A stretch of 64,000 nt of DNA from Anaerolineae bacterium (GTDB lineage: Bacteria; Chloroflexota; Anaerolineae; Promineifilales; Promineifilaceae), in assembly GCA_023954475.1 (NCBI GenBank), contig JAMLHW010000014.1, forward strand, positions 62,001 to 126,000. Reading direction: 5' to 3'. A program made the position numbers and the translations under genes. Numbering within the stretch: position 1 is the stretch's first letter; every line of letters begins with the position of its first letter. The notes below the pieces were generated by a model. It worked only from the letters and a program-made list of their open reading frames with translations. It searched no databases and was not told the DNA's origin. Of this stretch, positions 40,025 through 48,919 are shown in pieces.

Positions 40025-40123
40025 GGAAGAACAATACGCTATGTTACGTTGACGGCGATTCGTTCGGACAAAACGCAGGAAAGGCCAGATGGTTACTAGG
40101 GGCTCCTTTGCTTTTATCGGCGC

Positions 40124-40159
40124 ACAGGCTTTGATCGACACATCAAAGCCTGTTTTTTT
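40124..40159 (+). terminator. Strong intrinsic terminator
   Basis: ACAGGCTTTGAT (40124-40135) pairs perfectly over 12 bp with ATCAAAGCCTGT (40142-40153), with a 6-nt loop and a run of seven T. It ends whatever transcript enters from rlmN or the candidate RNA and isolates tRNA-fMet. Confidence 0.9.
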
Positions 40160-40216
40160 GTGGCGCTCAACTTTCGTAACCATGAGTTAGCATCGCCTTA
40201 GATACTCTGTTGGCGT

Positions 40217-40245
40217 TTGACATTTATACGACTAATCCTTATAAT
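40217..40245 (+). promoter_or_regulatory. Perfect consensus sigma-70 promoter of tRNA-fMet
   Basis: TTGACA (40217-40222), exactly 17 nt, then TATAAT (40240-40245). Transcription should begin about 8 nt before the tRNA 5' end at 40260. Confidence 0.92.
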
Positions 40246-40259
40246 CCCGTCCTTGTCGA

Positions 40260-40331
40260 TGCGGGGTAGAGCAGAGGCAGCTCGTCGGGCTCATAACCCG
40301 GAGGTCGCAGGTTCGAATCCTGTCCCCGCTA
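40260..40331 (+). tRNA. Initiator tRNA-fMet (CAT)
   Basis: The fold has acceptor GCGGGG with CCCCGC, D-arm GAGC/GCTC with a short 7-nt loop, and anticodon loop CTCATAA flanked by the three consecutive G-C pairs (GGG/CCC) that mark initiators. The T-arm is GCAGG-TTCGAAT-CCTGT. Position 1 is T and position 72 is T, so the first pair is an unpaired U-U rather than the usual C-A; either way the 1-72 mismatch required for formylation is kept. CCA is not encoded. It is a single-gene transcription unit with its own promoter and terminator. Confidence 0.93.
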
Positions 40332-40339
40332 TAAAATGT

Positions 40340-40372
40340 ACCGCCGGACTAGTGTAATACTGGTTCGGCGGT
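40340..40372 (+). terminator. Terminator of tRNA-fMet, possibly bidirectional
   Basis: A 14-bp stem (ACCGCCG then GACTAGT, pairing with ACTGGTT then CGGCGGT, with two G-U pairs) has loop GTAAT. It is followed by TTGCATTTC on the plus side and ATTTTATA on the minus side. The plus-side T-run is imperfect. It also lies downstream of the convergent sulfatase gene. Confidence 0.65.
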
Positions 40373-40420
40373 TTGCATTTCATCGCTGCACAGGCGGGTT
40401 AAAAGCTGCGTCTGATCGTT

Positions 40421-42013
40421 TTACCAGTACCCGATGAAGATACCGGCTTCAGCGTCAGGATCGTAATCGGGATTGTACGGCACAGTGGCTTCGGCCGATT
40501 CCATCATTGTCGTGCGCAACTTGCGTCGTCGCAACCATGTGAACAACTGCTCGTGCAAATCGTGACGCACCCCTGCATAACCGGGATCGTCACCCAAATC
40601 GACAAATTCCTGCGGATCGGTGTCCAAATCAAACAGTTGCGGTCGGAATTGCTCGTGTAGAATGTACTTCCAGCGCTTCGTGCGCAGCATAAATGCCCGG
40701 CACTCCTGCGGCTGTAACCCCAACAAATGACGTGCAGCACGCCCCGAATAATCGATCTCGCTGACCGTGAATTCGCGCCAGATTGAGACAGGATCGCCGT
40801 GCAGCAAGGGCACTAAAGAGCGTCCTTCGAGCCGTTGCGGGTGCGGCTGACCCCCCACCACGTCGAGAAATGTCGGCAGCAGGTCAATTGCTTCGACCAG
40901 ACGCCGCTCGACTGTTCCGCGTGTCTTATCGGCCGATGATGACGGATCGACGATGATCAGCGGCATACGCACCGACGGTTCGTGAAACAAATCCTTTTCA
41001 CCGAGCCAATGATCACCGAGGTAATCACCGTGATCGCTGGTGAAGACAATCAGCGTCTTGTCGAACAAGCCCGTTTTACGCAGATAAGTGAGCAATCGGC
41101 CGATTTCGTCGTCAATTTGCTTCACCAGTCCCATGTATGCGCCCACGACAGCGCGACGGTGCGTCTCCTGCTCAAACACGCGGCTGAATCGCAGACGCAT
41201 AAATGCATCGTATACAGGATGCGGATTCCGACGCTCAGCAACATCGCGCACGGCAGGCAGGATGGCGTCATCACCGTAGAGTGCGTGATACGGCGCGGGC
41301 GCAATGTAAGGCCAGTGCGGTTTGATAAAGCTTAAATGCAGGCACCACAGTTGGTCACCAGCCTGCTCCATAAACTCAATGGCGCGTGTCGTCATATAGG
41401 CTGTTTCGGAATGCTCGGCGGCGATATTGGCCGGATAAATCGAGTTGCGCCACAACCAACCGTCGACGACGTTGCCGTGTTCATCCACGGCGGAATTGGC
41501 GTGTGTCTGCCACGGATTGCGTCCCGGATAGCCGTGTGCGTTGAGCCAGCGATTGTAGCGCAGGTTGGGATCAAGTATCGGATCGGGGTGTAATCCGTCG
41601 TCGCGTTCAAACGGTTCAAAACCCGCTTCGGTAAGATAGCGGGTTTCGGCCGAATCACGCTCCACTCCCAGCCGCCGCAACCCTGCCCAATCGGGAACCA
41701 TATGCGTCTTGCCGACCAGCACCGTCCGCATCCCCGCGTCGCGCAAATAGTCGCCCATCGTCCACTCATCGACGCGCAGCGGCACATTGTTCCACGTGAC
41801 GCCGTGAGCAAACATCGTCCGGCCCGTATACGTGCAGGCACGTGACGGCCCACACAGCGGCGATTGCACATAGGCGCGGTCAAATCGCACGCCACGTGCG
41901 GCCAGACTGTCAATGTGCGGCGTCTGCAAATGGGGATGTCCGTAGCACGACAAATAATCCCAGCGCAGCTGATCGCACATGATGAAGAGGATATTGCGGA
42001 CTTTGCGGGGCAT
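40421..42013 (-). CDS. Sulfatase-superfamily hydrolase (arylsulfatase or phosphonate monoester hydrolase-like)
   Basis: A 530-residue alkaline-phosphatase-superfamily enzyme without signal peptide. The N-terminal RNILFIMCDQLRWDYLSCYG carries the metal-binding Asp, and SPLCGPSRACTYTGR carries the C-x-P-S-R motif whose Cys is converted to formylglycine. FTSDHGDYLGDHWL supplies further metal ligands. Phosphonate monoester hydrolases and choline- or aryl-sulfatases share these motifs, and the substrate is not resolved. A sulfatase-maturing enzyme is not seen in the window. It follows acetoacetyl-CoA synthetase by 52 nt on the same strand. Confidence 0.85.
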   Translation of the reverse strand: MPRKVRNILFIMCDQLRWDYLSCYGHPHLQTPHIDSLAARGVRFDRAYVQSPLCGPSRACTYTGRTMFAHGVTWNNVPLRVDEWTMGDYLRDAGMRTVLVGKTHMVPDWAGLRRLGVERDSAETRYLTEAGFEPFERDDGLHPDPILDPNLRYNRWLNAHGYPGRNPWQTHANSAVDEHGNVVDGWLWRNSIYPANIAAEHSETAYMTTRAIEFMEQAGDQLWCLHLSFIKPHWPYIAPAPYHALYGDDAILPAVRDVAERRNPHPVYDAFMRLRFSRVFEQETHRRAVVGAYMGLVKQIDDEIGRLLTYLRKTGLFDKTLIVFTSDHGDYLGDHWLGEKDLFHEPSVRMPLIIVDPSSSADKTRGTVERRLVEAIDLLPTFLDVVGGQPHPQRLEGRSLVPLLHGDPVSIWREFTVSEIDYSGRAARHLLGLQPQECRAFMLRTKRWKYILHEQFRPQLFDLDTDPQEFVDLGDDPGYAGVRHDLHEQLFTWLRRRKLRTTMMESAEATVPYNPDYDPDAEAGIFIGYW

Positions 42014-42065
42014 AGTTGAATGGTTGGTGTGATGGAGAAACAGTGCCTATCCGGGCAACCTGTGG

Positions 42066-44048
42066 CTATTTTGCGGACAGCGTCGCGGCAAATGCGATGA
42101 AGTAATCTAGCGTTGCCGGATTGCGCATGGCCCCAACATTGGCGGCCTTGCGCACATCCATGCCGAGCAGGATTTTGCGCACCGGCACTTCGATCTTCTT
42201 GCCGCTAAGCGTATACGGAATGTCATCGACCTCAAAAATGTCATCGGGCACGTGACGCGGTGATACATCAGCACGCAGCTTCTTGCGAATGCGGTCGCGC
42301 AAGCTGTCGTCCAGTTGCACGCCTTCACGCAAGACGACAAACAGAGGCAAGTACGAATCGCGTCCCCGAAATTCGAGATCGACGATCAAGCTATCGATTA
42401 TTTCGTCAAAGGCTTCAACCACGCGGTAAATCTCGCTCGTGCCCATACGAATGCCTTGCCGGTTGATGGTTGAATCAGAACGGCCATAGATAATGCAGCC
42501 GCCACGTTCGTTGATTTTTATCCAGTCGCCATGCCGCCATACACCGGGAAACATCTCGAAGTAACTGGCTCTGTAGCGGGTCATGTCGGGATCATTCCAG
42601 AAGTAGAGTGGCATCGACGGCATTGGCTCGGTGATAACCAATTCGCCAACCTCGTCAATGACAGTTCGGCCGAAATCATCAAATGCCTGTACGTTTGCAC
42701 CGAGTGATGCGCCTTGAATCTCACCGGTGTAGATCGGCCGAATGCGTGCCCCACCGACAAACGCCGTACACAAATCCGTGCCACCGCTTAGCGATTCAAG
42801 CGCCAGCACATGGTTGATGTTGTCGTAAATCCATTGGAATCCTTCAATCGACAGCGGTGAACCGGTCGAACCGATGCCGCGAATGGCGCTGAGATCGAAC
42901 TGTTGATTCGGCCGAATTTCTGCCTTGATACACGCACTGACAAATGCCGCCGATGTCCCGAAATAAGTCATGCCACTCTCTTCCGCCAGTGCGAACAACG
43001 CGTTGATGTCAGGATACGCCGGACTCCCGTTGTAGACGATGATCGTCGCACCGGAGAGCAAGCTGCCGAGCATGTAATTCCACATCATCCAGCCGGTGCT
43101 CGTGTACCAGAAAAAACGGTCGGTTGGTTTGAGATCGTTGTGGAAGATGGTCGCTTTGGCGTGTTCGAGCAGAATGCCGCCGTGACCTTGCACGATGGGT
43201 TTGGGCAAGCCGGTTGTACCTGACGAGTACAAAACCCACAACGGATGGTCGAAGGGCAGTTGTTCAAACTCGATTTCGGCCGAACCGGTCACACTCTGCA
43301 ACACATCATCCCACAAAACCGTGTTGTCCAAACCAACAACATCATGACGAATAAACGGCACGAGTATGGTCTGCTGCACGGTCGGCAGAGCGGCCTGCAG
43401 TTCCGCTATGACGGCACGGCGATCAAAGCGTTTGCCGCCGTACTGATAGCCATCGACGGCGATCAAGACAGTCGGTTCAATTTGGGTGAAGCGGTCCAGG
43501 ACGCTGCGACTGCCGAAGTCAGGCGAACAACTCGACCAAATCGCGCCGATGCTGGCTGCCGCCAATACGGCGACAATCGTTTCCGGGATGTTGGGCATGT
43601 AGGCAATGACGCGGTCGCCTTTTTTCACGCCCAGATTGCACAACACGTGTGCCAAGCGATTGACTTTGTCGGCCGTTTCCTGCCAACTGATCGATACCAG
43701 CGGCGCGTCTTCAGCCTTGTAGAGCATCATCGGCCGATCGGACGTCATTCGGCCGAAGATATTTTCTGCATAATTGAGGCGTGCACCGGGAAACCACCGG
43801 GTGCCCGGCATGGTGCGCGTTTCCAACACAGTTTTCCACGGTTGCGAAGTGCGCAATGCAAAGTACGACCATAAACTTTCCCAGAACGCCTCGATTTCAG
43901 TGACCGACCAGTGCCAAAGCTCCGTATACGTTGCAAAATGCAGGTCGTGTTCGGCCGCTAACCAGCGCATATAAGCGGTCAGGTTGGCATTTTCAATTGT
44001 GTCCGGAGACGGCGTCCAGAGCAGGCTGCCTTCAGTTGGTGTCGTCAT
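42066..44048 (-). CDS. Acetoacetate-CoA ligase
   Basis: A 660-residue adenylate-forming enzyme of the acetoacetyl-CoA synthetase group. It activates acetoacetate with ATP and CoA. Diagnostic segments are the N-terminal LWTPSPDTIENANLTAYMRW and TRWFPGARLNYAENIF, the AMP-binding P-loop VLYSSGTTGLPKPIVQ, STGWMMWNYMLG, and the C-terminal catalytic lysine region YTLSGKKIEVPVRKIL. GAGG 10 nt before the ATG supports the start. Acetoacetate is the end product of leucine breakdown, which fits the hydratase/carboxylase pair elsewhere in the window; ketone body or polyhydroxybutyrate metabolism is also possible. Confidence 0.94.
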   Translation of the reverse strand: MTTPTEGSLLWTPSPDTIENANLTAYMRWLAAEHDLHFATYTELWHWSVTEIEAFWESLWSYFALRTSQPWKTVLETRTMPGTRWFPGARLNYAENIFGRMTSDRPMMLYKAEDAPLVSISWQETADKVNRLAHVLCNLGVKKGDRVIAYMPNIPETIVAVLAAASIGAIWSSCSPDFGSRSVLDRFTQIEPTVLIAVDGYQYGGKRFDRRAVIAELQAALPTVQQTILVPFIRHDVVGLDNTVLWDDVLQSVTGSAEIEFEQLPFDHPLWVLYSSGTTGLPKPIVQGHGGILLEHAKATIFHNDLKPTDRFFWYTSTGWMMWNYMLGSLLSGATIIVYNGSPAYPDINALFALAEESGMTYFGTSAAFVSACIKAEIRPNQQFDLSAIRGIGSTGSPLSIEGFQWIYDNINHVLALESLSGGTDLCTAFVGGARIRPIYTGEIQGASLGANVQAFDDFGRTVIDEVGELVITEPMPSMPLYFWNDPDMTRYRASYFEMFPGVWRHGDWIKINERGGCIIYGRSDSTINRQGIRMGTSEIYRVVEAFDEIIDSLIVDLEFRGRDSYLPLFVVLREGVQLDDSLRDRIRKKLRADVSPRHVPDDIFEVDDIPYTLSGKKIEVPVRKILLGMDVRKAANVGAMRNPATLDYFIAFAATLSAK

Positions 44049-44187
44049 GGCGTTCCTCGCGTTGCATGAAAGTAGTCTCTCCCTCTATTGTAACGTACCC
44101 GATACTGCAACGTGAGTTGCCAAACTATCGGACCTGGTTCATACTGATGGTGTTCGCCGCACTTGTTGCGGCGGCGAGGATCGGCCG

Positions 44188-44751
44188 ATGCGCGACATAT
44201 TGAAATCAGTTCCCAATCTCCTCACCCTTCTCCGCATTGTTCTACTTCCGGTACTGTGGATCTTGGCCCTACTCGGCTATTCAGTCGCATTGGGATGGCT
44301 GCTGCTCGTTGCGTTTTTAACCGACTCGGTCGATGGGCCAATTGCGCGCATGACCGGCCATGTCACCGCTTTTGGCAGCAAATTCGACAGCATTGCCGAT
44401 GCGTTGCTGGGTATTTCAGCAGCAATTTGGTTGGTTATGTTTCAGCCGGAACTCATCACCGACAATCTCGTCTTGTGCGCTGTCGTAGTGGTCGCCTATC
44501 TGACGTTTCAACTGATTGGCTTGATCAAATTCAGGCGACTCGCCAATTTGCACCTCTACTCGACCAAGATCACGACCGTCGTATTTGCCCTTTTCGTCGT
44601 CCATGCCCTGATTACGGGCCGGTACAATCAGCTATTCTTCACGATTACGTGCGCACTCGGCATTGTGGCTGCCGTGGAAGGAATCATCATATTTCTGACA
44701 CGCGATTCCGTTGATGAACATATTGGGTCTATTCTGATTCGGCCGAAATAG
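44188..44751 (+). CDS. CDP-alcohol phosphatidyltransferase family protein
   Basis: A 187-residue integral membrane enzyme with about five to six helices. It carries the complete CDP-alcohol phosphotransferase motif, D-x2-DG-x2-AR-x8-G-x3-D-x3-D, in DSVDGPIARMTGH then TAFGSKFDSIAD (about residues 47-72). Such enzymes attach an alcohol (glycerol phosphate, inositol phosphate or a lipid) to a CDP-diacylglycerol-type donor. The acceptor here is unknown. The ATG at 44188 has GAGG 8 nt upstream, and its A is the last base of a TCGGCCGA copy. It diverges from acetoacetate-CoA ligase. Confidence 0.88.
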   Translation: MRDILKSVPNLLTLLRIVLLPVLWILALLGYSVALGWLLLVAFLTDSVDGPIARMTGHVTAFGSKFDSIADALLGISAAIWLVMFQPELITDNLVLCAVVVVAYLTFQLIGLIKFRRLANLHLYSTKITTVVFALFVVHALITGRYNQLFFTITCALGIVAAVEGIIIFLTRDSVDEHIGSILIRPK

Positions 44752-44767
44752 CACACAATCACAATGG

Positions 44768-45499
44768 TCAATCCGACATCACAGCAACTGTTCCACTGGT
44801 TGCCACGGCTTCGCGCTCAAGCAACCGGATCGCGCCATGCGCCTGAATCAACGTCACAATAATAGCCGCGTAGACAATCAATTTCTGCCCCGTCGCCTGG
44901 ATGCGCAGCCCATCGACTGTATCGGTGCCGGGACCGTTGAACAACAATCCAATGTAAATCGCCAGCAAAACGGCGAACACACCGTAGACCACAGCATAGC
45001 GATTGGGGTAACGGCGAGTGAACAATACGGCAACCATTGAAAACAGGACAGCAACAAAAAACGCCTCAAATGCCCAGAAAACAAACCGCACGTGCGCATC
45101 GAGCAGTAGATCGGCCGGCGTAAACGCCACGCCAATGAAGCTGATGCCCGCCAAGACGCCGAAAATCGCGCCAATGAGTGCCAGCATGCGCGGCAAACGG
45201 CGTTCCCAAAACAGCGGCAGCATGGCAACAAAAAAGGTGATCAGGCCCAATCCGGCCACCGTAAGCGCGATGAAAAACAGAATCGCGGAAATCGTGTTGG
45301 CATCGCCGTTTTCGGCCGTTAGCAAGCCCAGTGTGCTGAAAAAGTTTTCGGTGAAAGAGTAGCCGGTTGTGGTCGCATCGGCCGAAGTGCCGCCCGGATA
45401 CAAAAACATGGCGACAATAGTCAAAACGATAAACTGAATGGCACTAAAGCGTACGAATTTGAACGGTTTAGTGCCCTGCGTTTCGATTTTTCGTAGCAT
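44768..45499 (-). CDS. DUF998-like integral membrane protein
   Basis: A 243-residue protein with six hydrophobic helices. The pattern LYPGG, then GYSFTENFFSTLGLLTAENG and helices with GISFIGVAFTPADL resembles DUF998 membrane proteins of unknown function. No catalytic motif is evident. The ATG at 45499 has no strong Shine-Dalgarno. It lies 72 nt downstream of the penicillin-binding protein gene on the same strand and converges with the phosphatidyltransferase gene. Confidence 0.65.
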   Translation of the reverse strand: MLRKIETQGTKPFKFVRFSAIQFIVLTIVAMFLYPGGTSADATTTGYSFTENFFSTLGLLTAENGDANTISAILFFIALTVAGLGLITFFVAMLPLFWERRLPRMLALIGAIFGVLAGISFIGVAFTPADLLLDAHVRFVFWAFEAFFVAVLFSMVAVLFTRRYPNRYAVVYGVFAVLLAIYIGLLFNGPGTDTVDGLRIQATGQKLIVYAAIIVTLIQAHGAIRLLEREAVATSGTVAVMSD

Positions 45500-45571
45500 G
45501 GGAACGCCCTCCGGATTGTGTGCTCAGGTTTGAGTGAAAGTGTACTTTCCACCCGGCAGCGACGCAACCGA

Positions 45572-48500
45572 TCATTGACGTTCAACGATACATACTGGAA
45601 CGGCTTCACTCGTTGTATCATTTCCCGCCGCATCCCACGCGACGACGCGGAACGAATGGCATCCGGGACCGGGAATCGTCCACTTTTCGGTGAACGGCGG
45701 CACGGTGTTGATCGCGAACGGCACCTCGGCCGAATCGACAAAGAATTCCACGCGTTCAATACCCCATTCGTCCAACACCTGTGCCTGGACAACGACCCAA
45801 TCGTCATCAGTAAAAATCTGCTGCTCGGATAGCGGAAACAAAATTTCGGCCGAAGGCGGCGTATTGTCCACCGTTACTTCGGAGCGATATTCCTGCGCGA
45901 CGCCGTCATGTCGCTGCACCGTCAACACAAGCGTGTAACTGCCGTCCTCTAATCCGGTCGTGTCCCAGACACCGAGCGGCCCGTTTGTCTGCGCCGTCCC
46001 GTCATTCGGCGTGATACTCTGTACAGCGTCCGGTCGATCCGAAGGAAAAGCGGCCAGACTATACCAAGCAAAGTTGTCGCCGCGTGCATTGCCGCTAATC
46101 GCCACCAAATCGCTGACAAAGCCAAACGGCTCCGGCGCAATGATGACGACATCTCCCGCACGCTCCGCCAAATTGCCGGGATCGTCAAATTGTACCGGCG
46201 GCAGCTCGATCTCGTTCTCACGCGCCCAATCCGCAGCACGCTCCGGATAAACAATAAACACTTTTTCTTCAACCAATTCGGGCGGTGTCGCGGCGGTCGC
46301 CAGCGTGCCGGTGTCACGATTGATGCGAAACGTCTGGTACATCGAGTCGATGATTGTCGGCTGCGTGCCTTCGCTGAAATACTCGACCGTTGTCGGACAA
46401 TGAGGGCTAGGCAACTGACCGTTGAGAGCACAGACACGCTGCTGAACCAACCCGGACGGCACGGGCCAATCGAGCACCGATTCACCTTGATGTGCCCATG
46501 TCATCAAAGCCTGCCAGACTGGAGCCGCGCCTTTGGAGCCGGGAACGTCTTCCATTTCGCTGTTATCGGTGTTGCCGATCCAGACACCGGTAACGAGCTG
46601 TGGTGTGTAGCCGACTGTCCACGCGTCGCGGTAGTTGTTGGTTGTACCGGTTTTGACAGCTACCGGGCGATCAGGCAGTTCGAGGGCGTTGGGACAGCCA
46701 AACGCGGGACAACGTGCTGTCGTGTCGGATAGCATGTCGTTCATCAAAAACGCGAGTTGCGGTGTGAGAATCTGGCGCTGATTCGGCCGATTGTACTCGT
46801 AAATCACCTGCCCATTGCGATCCTCAACGCGCAAAATCGACACGGGATCGAGTTCGCGATAGCCGAGCCGCTGTTCGGCTGCGTCAACCGGCTGCCCAAT
46901 TTGCATCCCCATGTTGGCGAAAACGCTGAATGCGTAGACCATGTCAATCAACTTGACCTCGCCGCCGCCAAGCGTCAATTGCAGCCCGACAGTGTTATCC
47001 TCCAGGCTAGTGATGCCCATGCGGTGCGCCATGCGCAACACTTTATCGACTCCGACCCAGCTCATCGCTTCGACAGCAGGCACGTTGTAACTGTTTGCCA
47101 ACGCCGTACGCATCCGCATCGGGCCGTGGAACTGGCGGTCGTAATTTTGCGGTACGTAAACCTGGCCGTTGAATGGGGTACCAAAATCGGTTTCGACATC
47201 GAGCAGCAAGCTCGCGGCCGTGTACCCTTCGCTGAGTGCGGTCACGTAGGTGAACGGTTTGAATGATGATCCGGGCTGACGCAAGCCATCGGCGGCGACG
47301 TTAAACGATCCGTCTATCGCTTCATCCCAGTAGTCGACACTGCCGACGAGGGCTTTGATTTCGCCGGTACGCGGATCGAGCATGACGACAGCCGCATTAT
47401 TGACGTTGTGATCAACGCCGACATCGGCCGACGGCAACGGGCGCAGAAACTGAAGCGCAGCGCAAGCTGGATCGGATTCGGCCGAAACAGGGCCAACTTC
47501 ACCCGACAATCGCTGCACTTGATACGCCGCAACACATTCCGCCTGCGCCTGCATTGTCAAATCAAGCGTCGTATACACCGTCAAGCCGCCGCGCACCACC
47601 TGCTCCGCACCCAATTGGCGTTCCAATTCATCGCGAACCATCTGCGCAAAATGCGGCGCGATAATATCGAAACGCTCTTCCACGCCCGATTTAACCGTCA
47701 CCGGCTCCGTCACCGCCTCGACGACACCGGCCCGATCGATAAAACCTGCTTCGAGCATGGCATCGAGCACGAGACCCTGCCGTTGACGGGCCTGCTCCGG
47801 ATTGTCTATCGGGTTGAGCGCCGGTGATTGCGGGATGGCCGCCAGCAACGTCGCTTCGGCCAGTGTCAGTTCGGTTGCCGGTTTGTCGAAGTAAACACGT
47901 GCCGCCGCTTCAATGCCGTATGCCAGATTGCCGTAGAAATTGGTGTTGAGATACCACTCCAGAATCTGCTCTTTAGAATACGTCTGGGTTGCCTGCGCGG
48001 CAACGACCAGTTCCTCGAATTTGCGTCTGTAATCGTCTGCACCGACTTCGATCCCAACCACGCGCCGTTCCGGTTCGATCAGCGTATTCTTGACCAGCTG
48101 CTGCGTGATCGACGATCCGCCTTGAATCGCACCGCCGAGAACAATATATTCATAGAACGCTCGGCCGATGCCTTCAGCGTCAAAACCGGGATTTTCCCAG
48201 AATGTCTTATCTTCAATCGCAATAGTAGCGTCAATGACGCTCTGCGGTATTTCATCGAGTGGAATCCACTGCCGATCACCCCCGAAAGGGTCGATAATTT
48301 CGTAGATCAGAACAGGATCGCGATTTCCGTCCCCGTCTTCATCTGCGCCCCACGCGTAGATTTTGGTCGTTTCAAACGTGGTATTGACATCTTGGCCCAG
48401 TTTTTCCAGCCCGTAGAGGTCGGGCAAATCAGATGTCAGAAATGACAACGTTGCGATTGTGCCGCCGACTCCGGCAGTCACAACCGCGCCTGTGAAAATG

Positions 48501-48607
48501 AAGAATGTTAGTAGCGCAGCCAGTACCAGCCATAAAAACAGCAGCGGCAAACTGCGCTTGCGGCTTTCACGCTGTTGGCGGTTGCGCATGATTCGGGTCG
48601 CTCGCAT
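45572..48607 (-). CDS. Class A penicillin-binding protein (glycosyltransferase/transpeptidase) with C-terminal Ig-like region
   Basis: A bifunctional peptidoglycan synthase of about 1011 residues. After one membrane helix (about 25-50), the GT51 domain shows IEDKTFWENPGFD and GGSSITQQLVKNTL. The transpeptidase has S-x-x-K in QPGSSFKPFTY, S-Y-N in ANSYNVPA and VKTGTTNNYRD. The last 170 residues form an Ig-like domain (VTVDNTPPSAEILFP). An insertion near residue 90, GADEDGDGNRDPV, looks like an EF-hand or dockerin calcium loop. The start is uncertain: ATG 48607, GTG 48613 or ATG 48589. GATAAT 6 nt before 48607 could make the mRNA leaderless. Confidence 0.92.
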   Translation of the reverse strand: MRATRIMRNRQQRESRKRSLPLLFLWLVLAALLTFFIFTGAVVTAGVGGTIATLSFLTSDLPDLYGLEKLGQDVNTTFETTKIYAWGADEDGDGNRDPVLIYEIIDPFGGDRQWIPLDEIPQSVIDATIAIEDKTFWENPGFDAEGIGRAFYEYIVLGGAIQGGSSITQQLVKNTLIEPERRVVGIEVGADDYRRKFEELVVAAQATQTYSKEQILEWYLNTNFYGNLAYGIEAAARVYFDKPATELTLAEATLLAAIPQSPALNPIDNPEQARQRQGLVLDAMLEAGFIDRAGVVEAVTEPVTVKSGVEERFDIIAPHFAQMVRDELERQLGAEQVVRGGLTVYTTLDLTMQAQAECVAAYQVQRLSGEVGPVSAESDPACAALQFLRPLPSADVGVDHNVNNAAVVMLDPRTGEIKALVGSVDYWDEAIDGSFNVAADGLRQPGSSFKPFTYVTALSEGYTAASLLLDVETDFGTPFNGQVYVPQNYDRQFHGPMRMRTALANSYNVPAVEAMSWVGVDKVLRMAHRMGITSLEDNTVGLQLTLGGGEVKLIDMVYAFSVFANMGMQIGQPVDAAEQRLGYRELDPVSILRVEDRNGQVIYEYNRPNQRQILTPQLAFLMNDMLSDTTARCPAFGCPNALELPDRPVAVKTGTTNNYRDAWTVGYTPQLVTGVWIGNTDNSEMEDVPGSKGAAPVWQALMTWAHQGESVLDWPVPSGLVQQRVCALNGQLPSPHCPTTVEYFSEGTQPTIIDSMYQTFRINRDTGTLATAATPPELVEEKVFIVYPERAADWARENEIELPPVQFDDPGNLAERAGDVVIIAPEPFGFVSDLVAISGNARGDNFAWYSLAAFPSDRPDAVQSITPNDGTAQTNGPLGVWDTTGLEDGSYTLVLTVQRHDGVAQEYRSEVTVDNTPPSAEILFPLSEQQIFTDDDWVVVQAQVLDEWGIERVEFFVDSAEVPFAINTVPPFTEKWTIPGPGCHSFRVVAWDAAGNDTTSEAVPVCIVERQ

Positions 48608-48919
48608 GTGCACATTATCTCATACAGGCGCGTAGGACGAAAAGCGGTAAAGCGTGCTTCTGGGCAGATGCTAAAGCAACACACGCGGTCAATGTGCGGT
48701 GAAAATATACCGACTTGCAATTGTCCCTGTAACCGATTCTAGACGTGGTTGGTGATATAATTGCATGTGATTCACAAAGTATAGGATGAGCTCATTTATT
48801 CGGCCGATCAAACAGAAAGCAACGTTTTTTAGGTACACAAAGTTGATAGCTGGTGAAAACTGGAGACATTTGCGTTTCCCAAACTTCACCCGACTTAATA
48901 CTCGCAACAGAGTTACCTC
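48608..48919. other. Divergent intergenic region between the PBP and SulP genes
   Basis: About 310 bp with no convincing gene. It holds TATAAT at 48756-48761 on the plus strand without a good -35, a GATAAT on the minus strand next to the PBP start, one intergenic TCGGCCGA near 48799, and an imperfect inverted repeat GGTGAA...TTCACC about 30 nt before the SulP start. Confidence 0.5.

Larger units (their letters stand above)
39796..40159 (+). ncRNA. Candidate structured non-coding RNA region
   Basis: About 500 bp between rlmN and tRNA-fMet has no plausible protein gene but has a promoter-like start and two terminator-like hairpins (39990-40024 and 40124-40159). Several local hairpins occur between them: TTGCC-TGA-GGCAA, CCGC-TTCACAT-GCGG and GCAGAC-GGATT-GTCTGC, plus a longer CCTGAT...ATCAGG pairing. 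A transcript would be about 230 or 365 nt. I checked by eye for RNase P, tmRNA, SRP RNA and common riboswitch cores and recognised none. A 6S-like RNA or an uncharacterised RNA is possible. An untranslated trailer of rlmN is the plain alternative. Confidence 0.4.

Noticed and set aside
39796-40159. RNase P RNA, because of GATGAAAGTC near the 5' end
   Set aside because: The other conserved RNase P blocks, including the 3' P4 strand, are absent.
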